64,000 bases of DNA from assembly GCA_034231615.1 (NCBI GenBank), contig CM067314.1, forward strand, positions 11,794,263-11,858,262, read 5' to 3'. The DNA is from Meghimatium bilineatum (Eukaryota > Mollusca > Gastropoda > Stylommatophora > Philomycidae). Shown piece after piece: positions 34,601 through 47,500 of the stretch (the stretch's first letter is position 1; every line of letters begins with the position of its first letter). Under the pieces are notes generated by a model. That model made no database searches, was not told where the DNA came from, and was given only the letters and a program-made list of their open reading frames with translations. Both the position numbers and the translations under genes were made by a program.

Positions 34601-37600
34601 GTAGACAAATGTTAAACTGCTGAACGAGATGCAAGTCACTTGTAAATATTTTATAGTAAGACAAACAAAAACTGTAATGTTGATAAAGAGCGAATGATGT
34701 TGTCAAAGAAATGATCATCCAAAGTAGTTATGTAACTTATTTTCATATATTTACAGTGGCATCTAGGAATGTTGAAGTGGGAGTACACACCATTGCATAG
34801 AGGGTTCGAGTCACATATTGGTTACTATCAAGGTTGTGGAGACTACTATACCCATACCTATGAAGCCAATTTGGTGAGACATTTGTCTGAATGGTTGTTT
34901 GGGATATTGACAGGTCCAATTTATTTTTAGAAAAATTCTTGTAACTACTGACATTTTTTTTATCCACAGGAATTGTAGTGAGCTCTTGCATCCGTTTATG
35001 AAATTAGGGGAGGGTGGTCTACATAACTTTGTATCATAGCGCATGCTCTCAGACTGAAAAATGTTCAGGCTGGATCCACTCCATTACACATAGGAAATAT
35101 GAGCATCAGTGTTCATAATTCCTAGGGATTGAAAAAAATAATGATGATGGAATAATCCCTTTATCTGTGAGCAGGTAGCTCTTGACAGACAATAGCCTTA
35201 CTGACAAAAGCACAGGCTCTTCTCAGTTCTGTAACTGAAGCGACACCCTGACTCATATAACGTTTCAATGGCAAGGATATGTAAGGGTAAGTTTATTAAT
35301 GCGTATTTAGTACCCAAAGGAAGGCATTAGATTACAGTGTGCCAGGATTATCATATCGTGCCAGGAGCACAGCACAAACTTGTGGGCCAACTATCTGATC
35401 ATTCTTCTGTCAGATTTGTTCACCCATCTAACACTATGTTAACCCTCTAACACAGATGAGGGCACATCTAACACTCCCCATCACCTTGGAGTCTATCACA
35501 AAAGGACAAAGGTGCAATGTCTGCATTCCTGCACCTCTTCATCATCCATGGGTATTACTTGATACAAGACAAAAGTAAGAAATTGAAGCAAGATGACTTT
35601 TTCACAGGTCACAGATTGTCAGCCTATCCCCCCCCCCCCCAACTTTCTTTAGTCACCTCGTGCAACATATCACGAAAAAAAGACAATGGTCCTATTCTTC
35701 ACTCCTTGAACTGGAATTCTTAGCTGTATGCAGTGCTTTAGAAAAAGCCTCCTACTTTCAGGGGATCTAGAAGACATGTTGCACCAATTTTTATGCGGAC
35801 GTCAAATCACATAAAAGACTGCAACGATTTAGTGGTATCATTGTTGGTCAATTTTGACCACACTTTCCATATGACTGCACAGTTTCAATATGGCCATAAA
35901 ATAATTGATTTAACTTAATTTTTTTTTTCCTATTTGCTAGGATCAGTGGGGATTGGATTTCCGTTGTGGCAGTGACCTATTGTGGAATTATACTGGTCTT
36001 TACTCTACTGACATTTTTCGTGATGAGGCAGTCAGGATTATCAATAAGCATAATAAATCTGAGGTCAGTATTTAACTCTCACCAATGTGTACGTAAGAAA
36101 TAAAGTAGAGATGTGTGCAGGTGTCCAGGAGCCATTGCTTTCAATAGTGAAACGACGAAAACTAGCATGGTTCGGACATGTATGCAGGCACGATTCCTTG
36201 TCAAAAACAATACTGCAGGGAACTGTCGAGGGTGGAAGAAGCAGAGGAGGACAAATAAAGACATGGACAGACAACATCAAGGAATGGACAGGGCTAGATA
36301 TTTCCACACTCATCCGCATCGCTGAGGATAGAATTCGCTGGAGGACTCTGTGTGCTGAAGCTTCCAATGTGGTACCCCTACGACCCTGAAGGGTTATGGG
36401 TTTTATTGATATATTGATTGATTTAACTCTCCTTATTTGAATATATTACAGCCTATATATATTAGGCATATATAGATTCCCAGTTGAGCTGAATGGTCAT
36501 CATTGATTCATTTACCCACACCTGAGCCTGGATGAACTTTTAGTTCTTGGAGGAGATCTCAATAAATTAGTACTAGGCGTGCTCCCTGGCACGCCCACTG
36601 TCATTTCAATTGCAATTAGAGCAGTCAAGGGAGAGAAGAGAGACTGTTCTATTGCAATCAGGGGACACAACCCAGAAACTTCACAGCTAGACATCTCAAA
36701 TGCCCTCTCTGCAACATTTTCACAACAGAAACATATAACATATACATATTAGATAGTAAGCAAATTATTGTTCTGTGTATGTGTAGCATGCATGCAGTGA
36801 ACTTATTCTAATGGCTATATTTGTGTTAATTGGTGATAATAAGTTTCCAACCGCGATTGATAAATTACCGATGATACAGACGGCGTTTGTTATGTGAATG
36901 GTACACAAAGAATTCATATTCCTTCATGATCTAGATATGGCTCTTTTACAATTTTTGTCATACAGAACATATAACAATAGATCTATCTACACATATATTA
37001 CAAGTTATTTTTCACTGAGAGGAAATAGTTTATTTTGCACATTTATTTAACTAACTATGCTCTAACAAATTAGATACTGTATATAAAGTAATGAGTCTAG
37101 GCCTACTGAATTAAGATGAAATATATCAACATCAACTTTCCTAGATATTGTATGCGCTCCAATCAGCTGCAATCCTATTTCTGTTTTAAAAACTGCCAAG
37201 ATTTTTAAAAAGTAGAAAAGTTTTATTTAAACAATAAATGCATCTGGCCTGTCTCTCCAATATGTAGAAAATTGTGAGTTGCTGATCAGAATTTCCCAAG
37301 TCCAGACACAGGTAATTTAAACCAGCCACTAGGTCATAAAAATGTCAAATCTGTAACACCCCCTGAGAGAACAATGATGGGATTTTTCTTGTGGGAGAAA
37401 TAATTGTTTCTTTCCAACAAATCTAAGTGTTCACATATTTGTAGAGAAATTTCAGGTCTGGATTAATTTTTAAGTTCTGCTGAAATTAAACCTCTATAAA
37501 AATGAAGAATTTATTGGTTTACCAACATGGCAGGTGTTTCTAAGTGGTTGGTAAACATGTTACCAAATTATATATTTTTCATTGAATCACATTGTAAATA

Positions 37601-38465
37601 CATGAATGCCAAGTGTTGCTTTGTGTAGGGGTACACTCATGAAATATTTGGATGTACTTTTCAATGGGAGTCTTGAGTTTCAGAGGTCAAAGTGCAGCTT
37701 TGGAGAAACCACCCTATTGGACATGGAAAGTGAGGGATCTTGTGTGAATAAAAATCAAGCTTTGGAGAAACCACCATATTAGATAAAGGAAGTGAAGGAT
37801 CTTGTGTGAATGTGTGAATGAAATCAAACTTTGGAGAAACCACCCTATTGGATATGGTCTTGGACATAGTTGTATACCAAACATGTGTCGCTTGGGGTCT
37901 GAAAGGGGAGCAAAAAAAGAATAGCAACACAGTGAAATGCTTTTGCAAGGTATAAGAGATTAAAAGGAAGCTTTGCGGGTGAGGTTGACTGATCCATCCC
38001 ATAGGTCAGTGACCCAAAAGTCACGCAGAAGTTGGATGTGTCTTATCAAAAGTGGTAGATATCACAGCTATGCTGTAAGCAATAACATAACACATTCCGC
38101 TCTCCAGACTACATCCTGGTAGCTGGTAGGAGTTTGTGAATGAACTCAGAAAATCATCTTTATATATATATATATATTAAAAGATTTGTCTAACAGAAGT
38201 CAGTTCATTCCAATTCTATTTCATTCAAACGGAGCGGGGTAGACCAAAAGAAACACTCAGAAGAACAATACTTAGAGAAAGTAAAACAACCAATATTCAT
38301 ACTATTCAAGAACTTCACAGAATAGCTTTGAACAGACAGAATTGGAGATATCTGACCTCTGCCCTATGCGCTAACTTCAGCGCAAAAGGAAAATGAATTG
38401 AAAAAATGAAATATATTTTAAAATGCTGGGTTGACAACTACGTCCTGAATAGGATATGCTACCAA

Positions 38466-38537
<72 letters not shown>

Positions 38538-41500
38538 TAGTAGAATCCCTCTATAGCACATTACATTTATAAAATATGTCCTTATTTAACATCACTTTTC
38601 AAAATCCCCAATTGTATTGATTTTTTATTGTTTGTACTGTATATAGTGTTATACTGTTATACATACGTATTGTGTCAGTCTAGAAAGTTATACTGGGATT
38701 TGACTGTATTTTGTATCTTCCAAGCTCAGCCTCTGTTCCTGTATCTACCATTCCAATCTGTACACAGTAGTAACGAAGATGGTGTACAGCTGCAAGCACC
38801 CGCTGATTACATCAAGAGGTTTTCCTACATCGAAAATGAGAAAAGAAGGATCTATGCAGGTGTAAATTTGATTTCTTCATACCTAAAAATTGTCATTATT
38901 AACATGTAACTACTGGGAGGTAGCTATAAATAAGAATGAGAAGAGGGGTATGAAATAAGAAAAGGGGTAAGACAAGGATGCATTTTATCACCAAGCATAT
39001 TTAATTATTTAATATCTACACAGAAAATATCTTTAAAAATATAGAAGAAATGCCAAGACTCAAGATCAACAGGAAAATAATAAACAACCTTAGATATGCA
39101 GATGACACTGTTCTTTTAGCGGAAAGTGAACATGAACTACAAAGACTAATAGATCAAGTCATGAATATGGACTGGATATAAATATTTAAAAAAACAGAAC
39201 CATGATAATCAGCAAGGATACAGAAGAACAAGAGCTAAACATAAACATACAGGGAGAGAAACTACAACAAGTAAAACATTATCAATATCTTGGACACATA
39301 GTCACAAATGATGGCAGATGTGAAACAGAAGTTAAAAGGAGAATAGGAATGGCTAAAAGTAGCTTCAATGACATGAGGAAATTATTAATATCTAAACAAA
39401 TTACAAACAAGTTAAAAATGAGAATTATAAAATGCTACATCTATTCCATATTAATGTATGGCTCAGAAACATGGATACTAAATAAACAATTAGAAGACAA
39501 AATTGATGCCTTTGAGATGTGTTGGTTTATAGAAGAATAGGGAGAACATCATGGAAAGAGAAGAAAACAAATAAAGAGGTGCTAAAAACACTTAATATGA
39601 AGAAAGAACTACTAAGAGAAATAAAGATCAGGCAAATAAAATATTTTGGACACATTAAAAGACATGACACCTTATTGAAGACCTTACTTTAGGGTAAAGT
39701 CAAAGGGAAGTGAGCAAGAGGTAGACAAAGATACAAGTGGGAGAGTAACATTACAAGATAGACAGGTTACAGTCTAGCAGAGTGCACCACCATAACAAGA
39801 GACATGGGATGTTGGAGATCTCTTGTAGCTAACCTTCATTGTAGAGACGTCACTTGATGATGATCTCTTTCAATGAATGAGCCCATGCAGCTAACAGCTG
39901 GCAGTGTGTCATTGACCAGGATTATTATTTAAGGAGTACCAGACAACCTTTGCTTTCGAAGGATTGATCACAGCGTTGTATGTTCTGTACCATATCACCA
40001 ATTGATCTAGTCCACATTGTACACTATGAGCAATATCTGTTCTGTTCCTGTCCATGTTGTATAGTAGGATATCATCAGTGTATGTTAGAACTCTACAATT
40101 GCTGGAAGTTTTCAATTGAGAAATTCTCAATGTATATACATTAAACAGTACTGGGGACAGAGGAGATCCTTCTGGCAAACCAGGTGCTATTGTTCATATA
40201 TCAGATGTCCAAGATCCGCACCTCAGAGCAACTTTTCTACAGATTAGCACATTTGCTATCCAGCGTATGATCCAGGGATGGATATCGTGTTCCCTTAGCA
40301 TGTCGACAAGTTGGGTGTAACTAACTCTATTGTACAAATCTTCTAGGTCTATCACTGCAACTACAGATTCCTCTTTGTTCTGAAATCCTTCATAAACTTC
40401 ATATGGAATAACTGCTGCATTTGTGACTGTTTCTCTTATGACTGTGGATCTGTATGCACCTAGGTTATTTGGGAAAACGCCTTTGATCTCTAGTTCCCTG
40501 GTTATGTGTCTAGAAACAATTCTTTCCAGAATCTTATCGTACACATTCTGCAGTATGATAATGCGATAACCTTTTATGTCCGTAGAATCTTTGCCTGGTT
40601 TTGGCACGGGTATAAGATAGCTACGTAGCCACTCCTCTGGTACTACTCCTGTTTTCAGACTCGCATTATAATCGTCTGTCATCTTAAATAGCATATTTTC
40701 TCCCAATGTCCTTGAATAAGCTGTGCCTGATTCCATCCGTGCCTGTAGTGCCATCAGATGTATTCTTAATAGATAGTTGCACTTCTTAAACATCTGCAAG
40801 CTGGTCTTCTTTGACCCTAATATCCATGATGGATGTCAGAGTATGCAGTATTTCTTTGCTTTGATCTAAGTCACCCTGATTAGTTTGTGGAAGATATCTA
40901 TCAAAGAAGGCTCTGCCTTTCATCTCATCTGATATCAGCATCTGCCCTGAGTCATCCCTCATGCTTGTACTGGGTTTCATTTCTATGAGATGGGACAGCC
41001 AACTCCACACCCCAAACCCTCCTTAGTCGTCGATTATGATATGCATGGCAGGTAACCGTATCATTTTTCTTTGCTCTCCTTTTGGAGTGCACATCTTTGC
41101 TGATATCTCCAATATGACAGCCCTGACAGCTATGGATTTTGTTGTTATTATTATTATTTTTATTGTCCGGATTTTGGTGAATTAGCACAGAGCGAGTCTG
41201 TGATGGCCAAAGTACTGAGTTCAATCCCCTTCACAGGCATTTGAGCATCCGGACCATTCAGAAAGCAATGGCAAGCTACTGAATGTATTATTTGCCTATA
41301 AAATCACTTCAGCCAAAAAATGCTGTGTTGATGGCTATGTCCTGAATAGGATACACTACCAATTTTTACCAATTATTATTGTTATTATTATTATTATTGT
41401 TGTTATTATTATTACTATTATTGTTATTGTTATTATTATTATTACTATTGTTATTATTATTATTGTTTATATTACTATTATTGCTATTTAGTGTGAAATA

Positions 41501-44500
41501 TGATTTTATCCAGATGAAGAGTGATAATTCATTCTAAATCTGTTTTATCTTCCCTGTAGCTATGGTGTCAGCTCTAGATGATGCTGTAGGTGTAATTTAC
41601 GATACTCTTCAGAAGAATGCCATGATTAATAACTCCATAATTATATTTACAACTGACAACGGAGGTCCTGCAAATGGATTTAATTTTAATGCGGCAAATA
41701 ATTTTCCACTTCGGTGAGTGATTTCTCCCATTCTCTGGATGTGTCATCTTCTTCTAAGTCCATTCTCGAACTCCTGCAGATTAATAGGTTATACAAGTTA
41801 ATTCAAGAAGGAAACCATAGGATAAATTAAAAATTCTTGAGTCTAACAGAAATTGAACCAGTCCATTCAACGGTAACAAATCGCCTGGCAACTCTCGTAT
41901 ACTGGTTTTTCCGTACTTGACTAACCACATCTCCAAAAAAAAGATGCAATGGTGTCAAGACATTCAAACTGTGCACTCAAGTCACTGAGAATGGACCAAT
42001 CAAGACAAGGACTATTACAACAACAATGAACATCCTGTACAGGTATTGAAGTATCCTCAGTAACAACAAACATATAACATCTATCCCCAGATTAATAGGA
42101 TGTAGTCTGAAAAAAATATGTTGTTTTATAGTTTACAACTTGGCTCAGATATCTACATCTTTTGGCCTGACATATTCAACTTCAGCATTGGTACCACACC
42201 TGTCTTAGGACTTGTCCATTGTTTGCACTGAAAAATAATGTGAGTTACTTTGTACTGAAATTTACTGCACCATTCATCCTGACACATTCCTTTTTAGCAT
42301 GACAGTTTTGGAATCAGATTTGTAATTTCTCTTCAATTTCTGCTTGCTTAGCCATACTGAAATGATACAGTCTGTTACCAGGTTCGCCATTTAGAATAGA
42401 GCAGTGATGGGTATAATATGTGTCTGGTTTACAATTACTACTTCTGTGTTTGCCCGTTGATAATCCAGTTTGGTTGCTGATCCAGCGGTCCATGGGCTCA
42501 TGCTCTTTGACCTAATGCCAATGGCATTATATTGCTGGGAAGTCTGTGGATTTTCTGCCCACTCCGGGACAGAGCCAGAGAATAACTATCACACCTCCAG
42601 GAAGGTAGGTTTCAACCTATGAACTGCTCCTAGCCACTGTAGCCAAGATAGGGTTCAATGTGCTCATTCCCCGCTACCAATTGACTACTGGTTATGCAGA
42701 ACTTCTCTATTGCTCAAAGCATGCAACCAAATGTTCACGTCAAAAGGATTGTTATGTTGTGAGTCACTGTGCCTCTATGATGGGTTTCAGCCATAGGAAA
42801 AAACAGTGCTGTCAGTTTCCTCCTCCCCAGTGCTGCACAGTACATCTCTGGCTCCCTCCCAACCACAGAGGGTACAAACACATATATTCAGGTAAACATG
42901 AAACATATTTCAACAACAAAATAAAAGCATAATTGTATAGATGACATGCCATGAAGCTTCTATAAGAAGATAACCTCAATATAACGGCATGTCATCAACT
43001 AAGGTTTTCTGTTGCATGAGTGGTATGTCTAGTGGGCCATTGGTGAGACCCACAGACGCAACCACATGTGTTATATATTCTTCTTGTGTTATCAGTTTCC
43101 TATCCTCAGGAATCTATACAGGTAGAAATGTTTTTTTCATGAATCCAGTTATTTTGCGGCAAAATTTCTCTTCCAGTTTTGTTTCTTGGGGCCAGATTTT
43201 AGCCTTCAGATGACCAAAGATGATATGTCTGCAGGATATGATCTTGAGATGGGGGATGTTCCATCATGGACAGTTTTAAGTTTATACATTCTTTATTTTC
43301 TGCAAATTTGCTTCTAATCAATGTCAAACATAGTCTTAAGTCTTGGAGAAAAGGACAATTGTTACACGTGAAATGAAGTGTCTAAGAAAAGCTGCAATGA
43401 TTACTAAACTAGATAAAATAAGAAGTGAAGAAATTAGGAAAAGAGATGGTTTAATAACGTGTATTGAAAGCAAGTAAAATGGTTTCTGTCACCTTATGAG
43501 AATGAACCCATAACAATAAGAGCATATAACAAAAGAATGCCAGGATATAAAGCCACAGGTAGAAAGAAATCCCAAACCTGAAATTAAGGACTGACGAAAA
43601 CGGATGTGCTGGACCTCGGAAGTCCAGACCACAAAGTGGCCAACCGAGGTGCAAATAAGACAGTTTTACTATGGAACCTGCAGCACAACGTAATTCACGC
43701 TCCCCTGCGTAAATCACACAATATATTCGTTGTGGTTATATGAGAGCGAACGCTGAAGAAGAAGAAGAAGAAAGAAATCCTTGAACAAACATGGACTCGA
43801 TGCAACCAAGGTGATACATTTGACAGTGGATCTACAACTGAGACCCTCACCCCTATGCTTAGCGGGAAGTGTGAGTATGGCCAACCTTCATTCACCTAGT
43901 CAAAGACAATACTCAGTAATGCTTCTGGTCTACAGTGACCTGTAGTACACCCAAGATGGTGACTTGATGTGATCTCTCCAGCTTTAAGGATTGGGTGTGT
44001 AGCAGCTGGATAGTGGCTATTCAAGAAAAACACATTATGTGATGATGATTCCTTTTCAATGGCTAGGATTAAAGATCAGGGATTGAGATGCGGTGTTGCT
44101 AGAGGTGAACATTTTGGAGGGCGCAGAAGAATGATGGTCAACCAGCATAGGACCGGTACTGTCAGCAGAAGTGTGATGGTGGATACACTCAAGAAGAGAT
44201 CGGAGCAACTATGGATGTGTCCAGTTTGCAGTGATGATGATCCGACGACTAACTAACTAACTAACTAACTAACTAAACTAACTAAACTAACTAAACTAAC
44301 TAACTAACATTATGTGAATTTACGTCAGCATGTTGTGTATCAGGCAGACTACTAACAAAAGTAATGAGGTTGTGCTACAAGAGACCAATGTACCAAAAAA
44401 CTTCTCACAGCGATATCAGAAAGGGATATCAGAAAGGGATATCAGAAATAAACAGTCATCATTATTGGCAAATATTATCAAGAGATGTAGTATAGAGCAG

Positions 44501-47500
44501 TAGTTCTCATTGTGGGCCATATAGCCTCTCTGGTGGCCACAGAGATTTGCAAGGGCTAAAAAGATAAAGATCCCTGGTATCTGCCTTCCGTCAGGGATGA
44601 AAATAGTTCTTCATGTACTAAACTGCAGTAACTATTAGGTGGGAATAGCCAGTTCCCTTCCTTGCTATGTTTACCTTTCCCAACTAATCCGTCAGCTACC
44701 CATTTACAACAGGGAAGACTGCTGATAAAAATAATGAACTTGAGACCACAGACCATTCTTCGTTTACATAAAGGTGAACTACTTTGACAATAAATAACTA
44801 GCTATATATTGAGAAATACTAGAAAGGTTTGAGTGTCTGTGAAGAGAGTTGACACATTTTTTCTTAAGGCACTTGGAATGGGATGGTAGAAAAATGGAAC
44901 CAAAAAGAAGATTACAGGCTAAATAAAAAAGGTTGAGAATCATTGGAATAAAAAAAAACATGAGAGTATGTAAAACTGATGGGAAGGAAGGAAAAACAAA
45001 GAAAGATTTTTTTAATATTCTGGAATGGGCATGTGACATGGTATGGAAAATGTTGAGCTGATAGCCAACACGGACAACAAAGGTTTGTCTATCATTGATC
45101 GCCTGTACCAAACAGCATTGGTACTTGCTGATAAAATAATTACTTTTGCAGCATGTTGTCCTCATCACTGCCAAACTATAAACTACTTCATTCTGTGCAA
45201 GTTGTCCTGCTTTTTCCAGTGTCATGTTTAGAAAGATCTCAATATCCATTATCCATCAATGTATCCATTATCCATCAATGTATTTGTGGGTCTCTTTCCT
45301 AGAACTTGTAGTTTTTCTATTTCCTTCATGTCTTAATATGCACCAGCAATATGTTACTATTCCTTATCCATCTGTCAACATTTCATCATACATCCATCAA
45401 CATTTCATCACCCATCCATCAACATTTCATCACCCATCCATCAACATTTCATCACACTAAGTACTTTTATCTATCATACTTAGCACTTTTTAAATATTTG
45501 AATTCGTTTAGTACTTTTGCCTGCAATTCTCAACATTTGGATCCAACATTAAGATCCCTATTTAACACTGTTATCCAACACATTAAACATTTTTGTCCAC
45601 CAAATTAAACAATTAATGTGCAGTAAATTAAGCACTTCTGTCCACCAAATTAAACACCTGTGTCCACCAAATTAAACACCTGTGTCCACCAAATGAACAC
45701 CTGTGTCCACCATATTAAATACTTACTCCAGCAAATTAAATACTTCTTTCCACCAAATTAAACACCAGTGTCCACCAAATTAAACACTTGTGTCCACCAA
45801 ATTAACACCTGTGTTCACATTAAACACTTACTCCAGCAAATTAAATACTTCTGTCCACCAAGTTAAACACCTGTGTCCACCAAATTACACACTTCTGTCC
45901 ACCAAATTAAACACTTTTGTGAAACAAATTTTAAACTCTTTTATCCACCAAATTGAACACTTTTTATCCACCAATTTAAACATTTTTATCCACCAAATTA
46001 AATACTTATCCATCAAATTAAACATTTTTATCCACCATTTTCAACATTGTTTTATTATGTAATCTATTTAGTGGTGTCAAGTCAACTCTGTGGGAAGGAG
46101 GAGTACGTGGAGTTGGTCTTATCCATAGTCCATTGCTTAGCAAACATGGCTACGTCTCTGAACAGATGTTTCACGTCTGCGACTGGTTACCTACTCTCTA
46201 CAGCGCTGCTGGCGGCAACTCTTCTGCTCTAGAAAATCTGGATGGAATTGATTCCTGGGAAATGCTGAATTCAAATGGCAGTGCTGTTCGTCGTGAGATG
46301 TTGCATAATATTGACCCAGTGGTAGATGAAGCTGCAATCAGGGTTGGAGAGTATAAACTGTTAGTTGGTAATATTGCTGCCGGAGGTTGGAATGGATGGT
46401 ACCCACCTTATCAACTCAATGGTGATGAGTATTTCCTGCATGGTCCAAACTATACAGATAAGCTTCCTGAACCAACAGAAAATGTTGCTCTGCGAAAAAC
46501 TCTGTTAGAACAGTATCATACACTTTGGCCACAAGAAATTGTTTCTCGAATTGAAGATCTCAGCTCATTTGAGAAAACTGATAGGATTGGTAGTCAGCCA
46601 GTGACTGTTGATTGTGGGCAGAAACCAGAAAATGCGAGCACAAATTGCAACAGTAAAGTATCTCCGTGCCTTTATCATATCCCATCAGATCCTTGCGAGT
46701 ATAACAATATTGCTCAGAAATATCCAGAAGTGGTGAGTTCTCTCAGTGCTATTTTGGAAAGATTGGAAGTTTTTGTACGGATGATTGTGGTTGGATCACA
46801 TTATGTGTTAATTCTGTGAGTGTGTGAAGTTTTATCTTGATAAATGTGGGTTTCAAAGGGTTCAAAAGATATTGAGGATTGACTTCACTGTACTCAGTTT
46901 CCCATATGTACTTGATCACTCTGAACGAAGCAGCATACTGCCTGCCAAGAGTACCACTCATAGCACGTAACTCCGTAGCTTCAAGTGATAACCTACAGGG
47001 ATCATCGAAAAAATCCACCTTGTACACAAGACGGCAATAGTCGGATTCGAACCCACGACCTCTTGAACACAAAGTGAACAGCTTAACCACTATACTAGGG
47101 AGATCCACATTTGGGTTTGTGGAGTTTTATCTTGATAAATGTGGGTTTGTGGATTTTTTCCTTGATGAATGTGGGTTTGTGTAGTTTTGTGTTTGTTGAT
47201 TGTTTCAATGATTGCTTTGAATGTTTTTATTTCCAAATGTTTTTACTGTATCTATGTATTTTCCTCTTGGCATCATCAAACCTATGCTTGCCTACATGAA
47301 TCACAAATCTTTTTCTTCTTGTTCACAGTTTGACATGTCTACACAGTAAGTCCGGTTTTCTTAATAAATGCTGTTGTATTTCAAAGCTCCTCAGTGCTCC
47401 CATTCTGTTTCTGTGGATATCTGTCACTATGCCAGTGTTCCTCCCGTAACCTTTGGAAATCATAAATGAAATACGTTTCATTAAATAAAATATTTATTAA

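Noticed and set aside
47043-47108. tRNA gene
   Set aside because: Boxes are good but the 3' stem and acceptor are missing and the sequence runs on as a SINE body.
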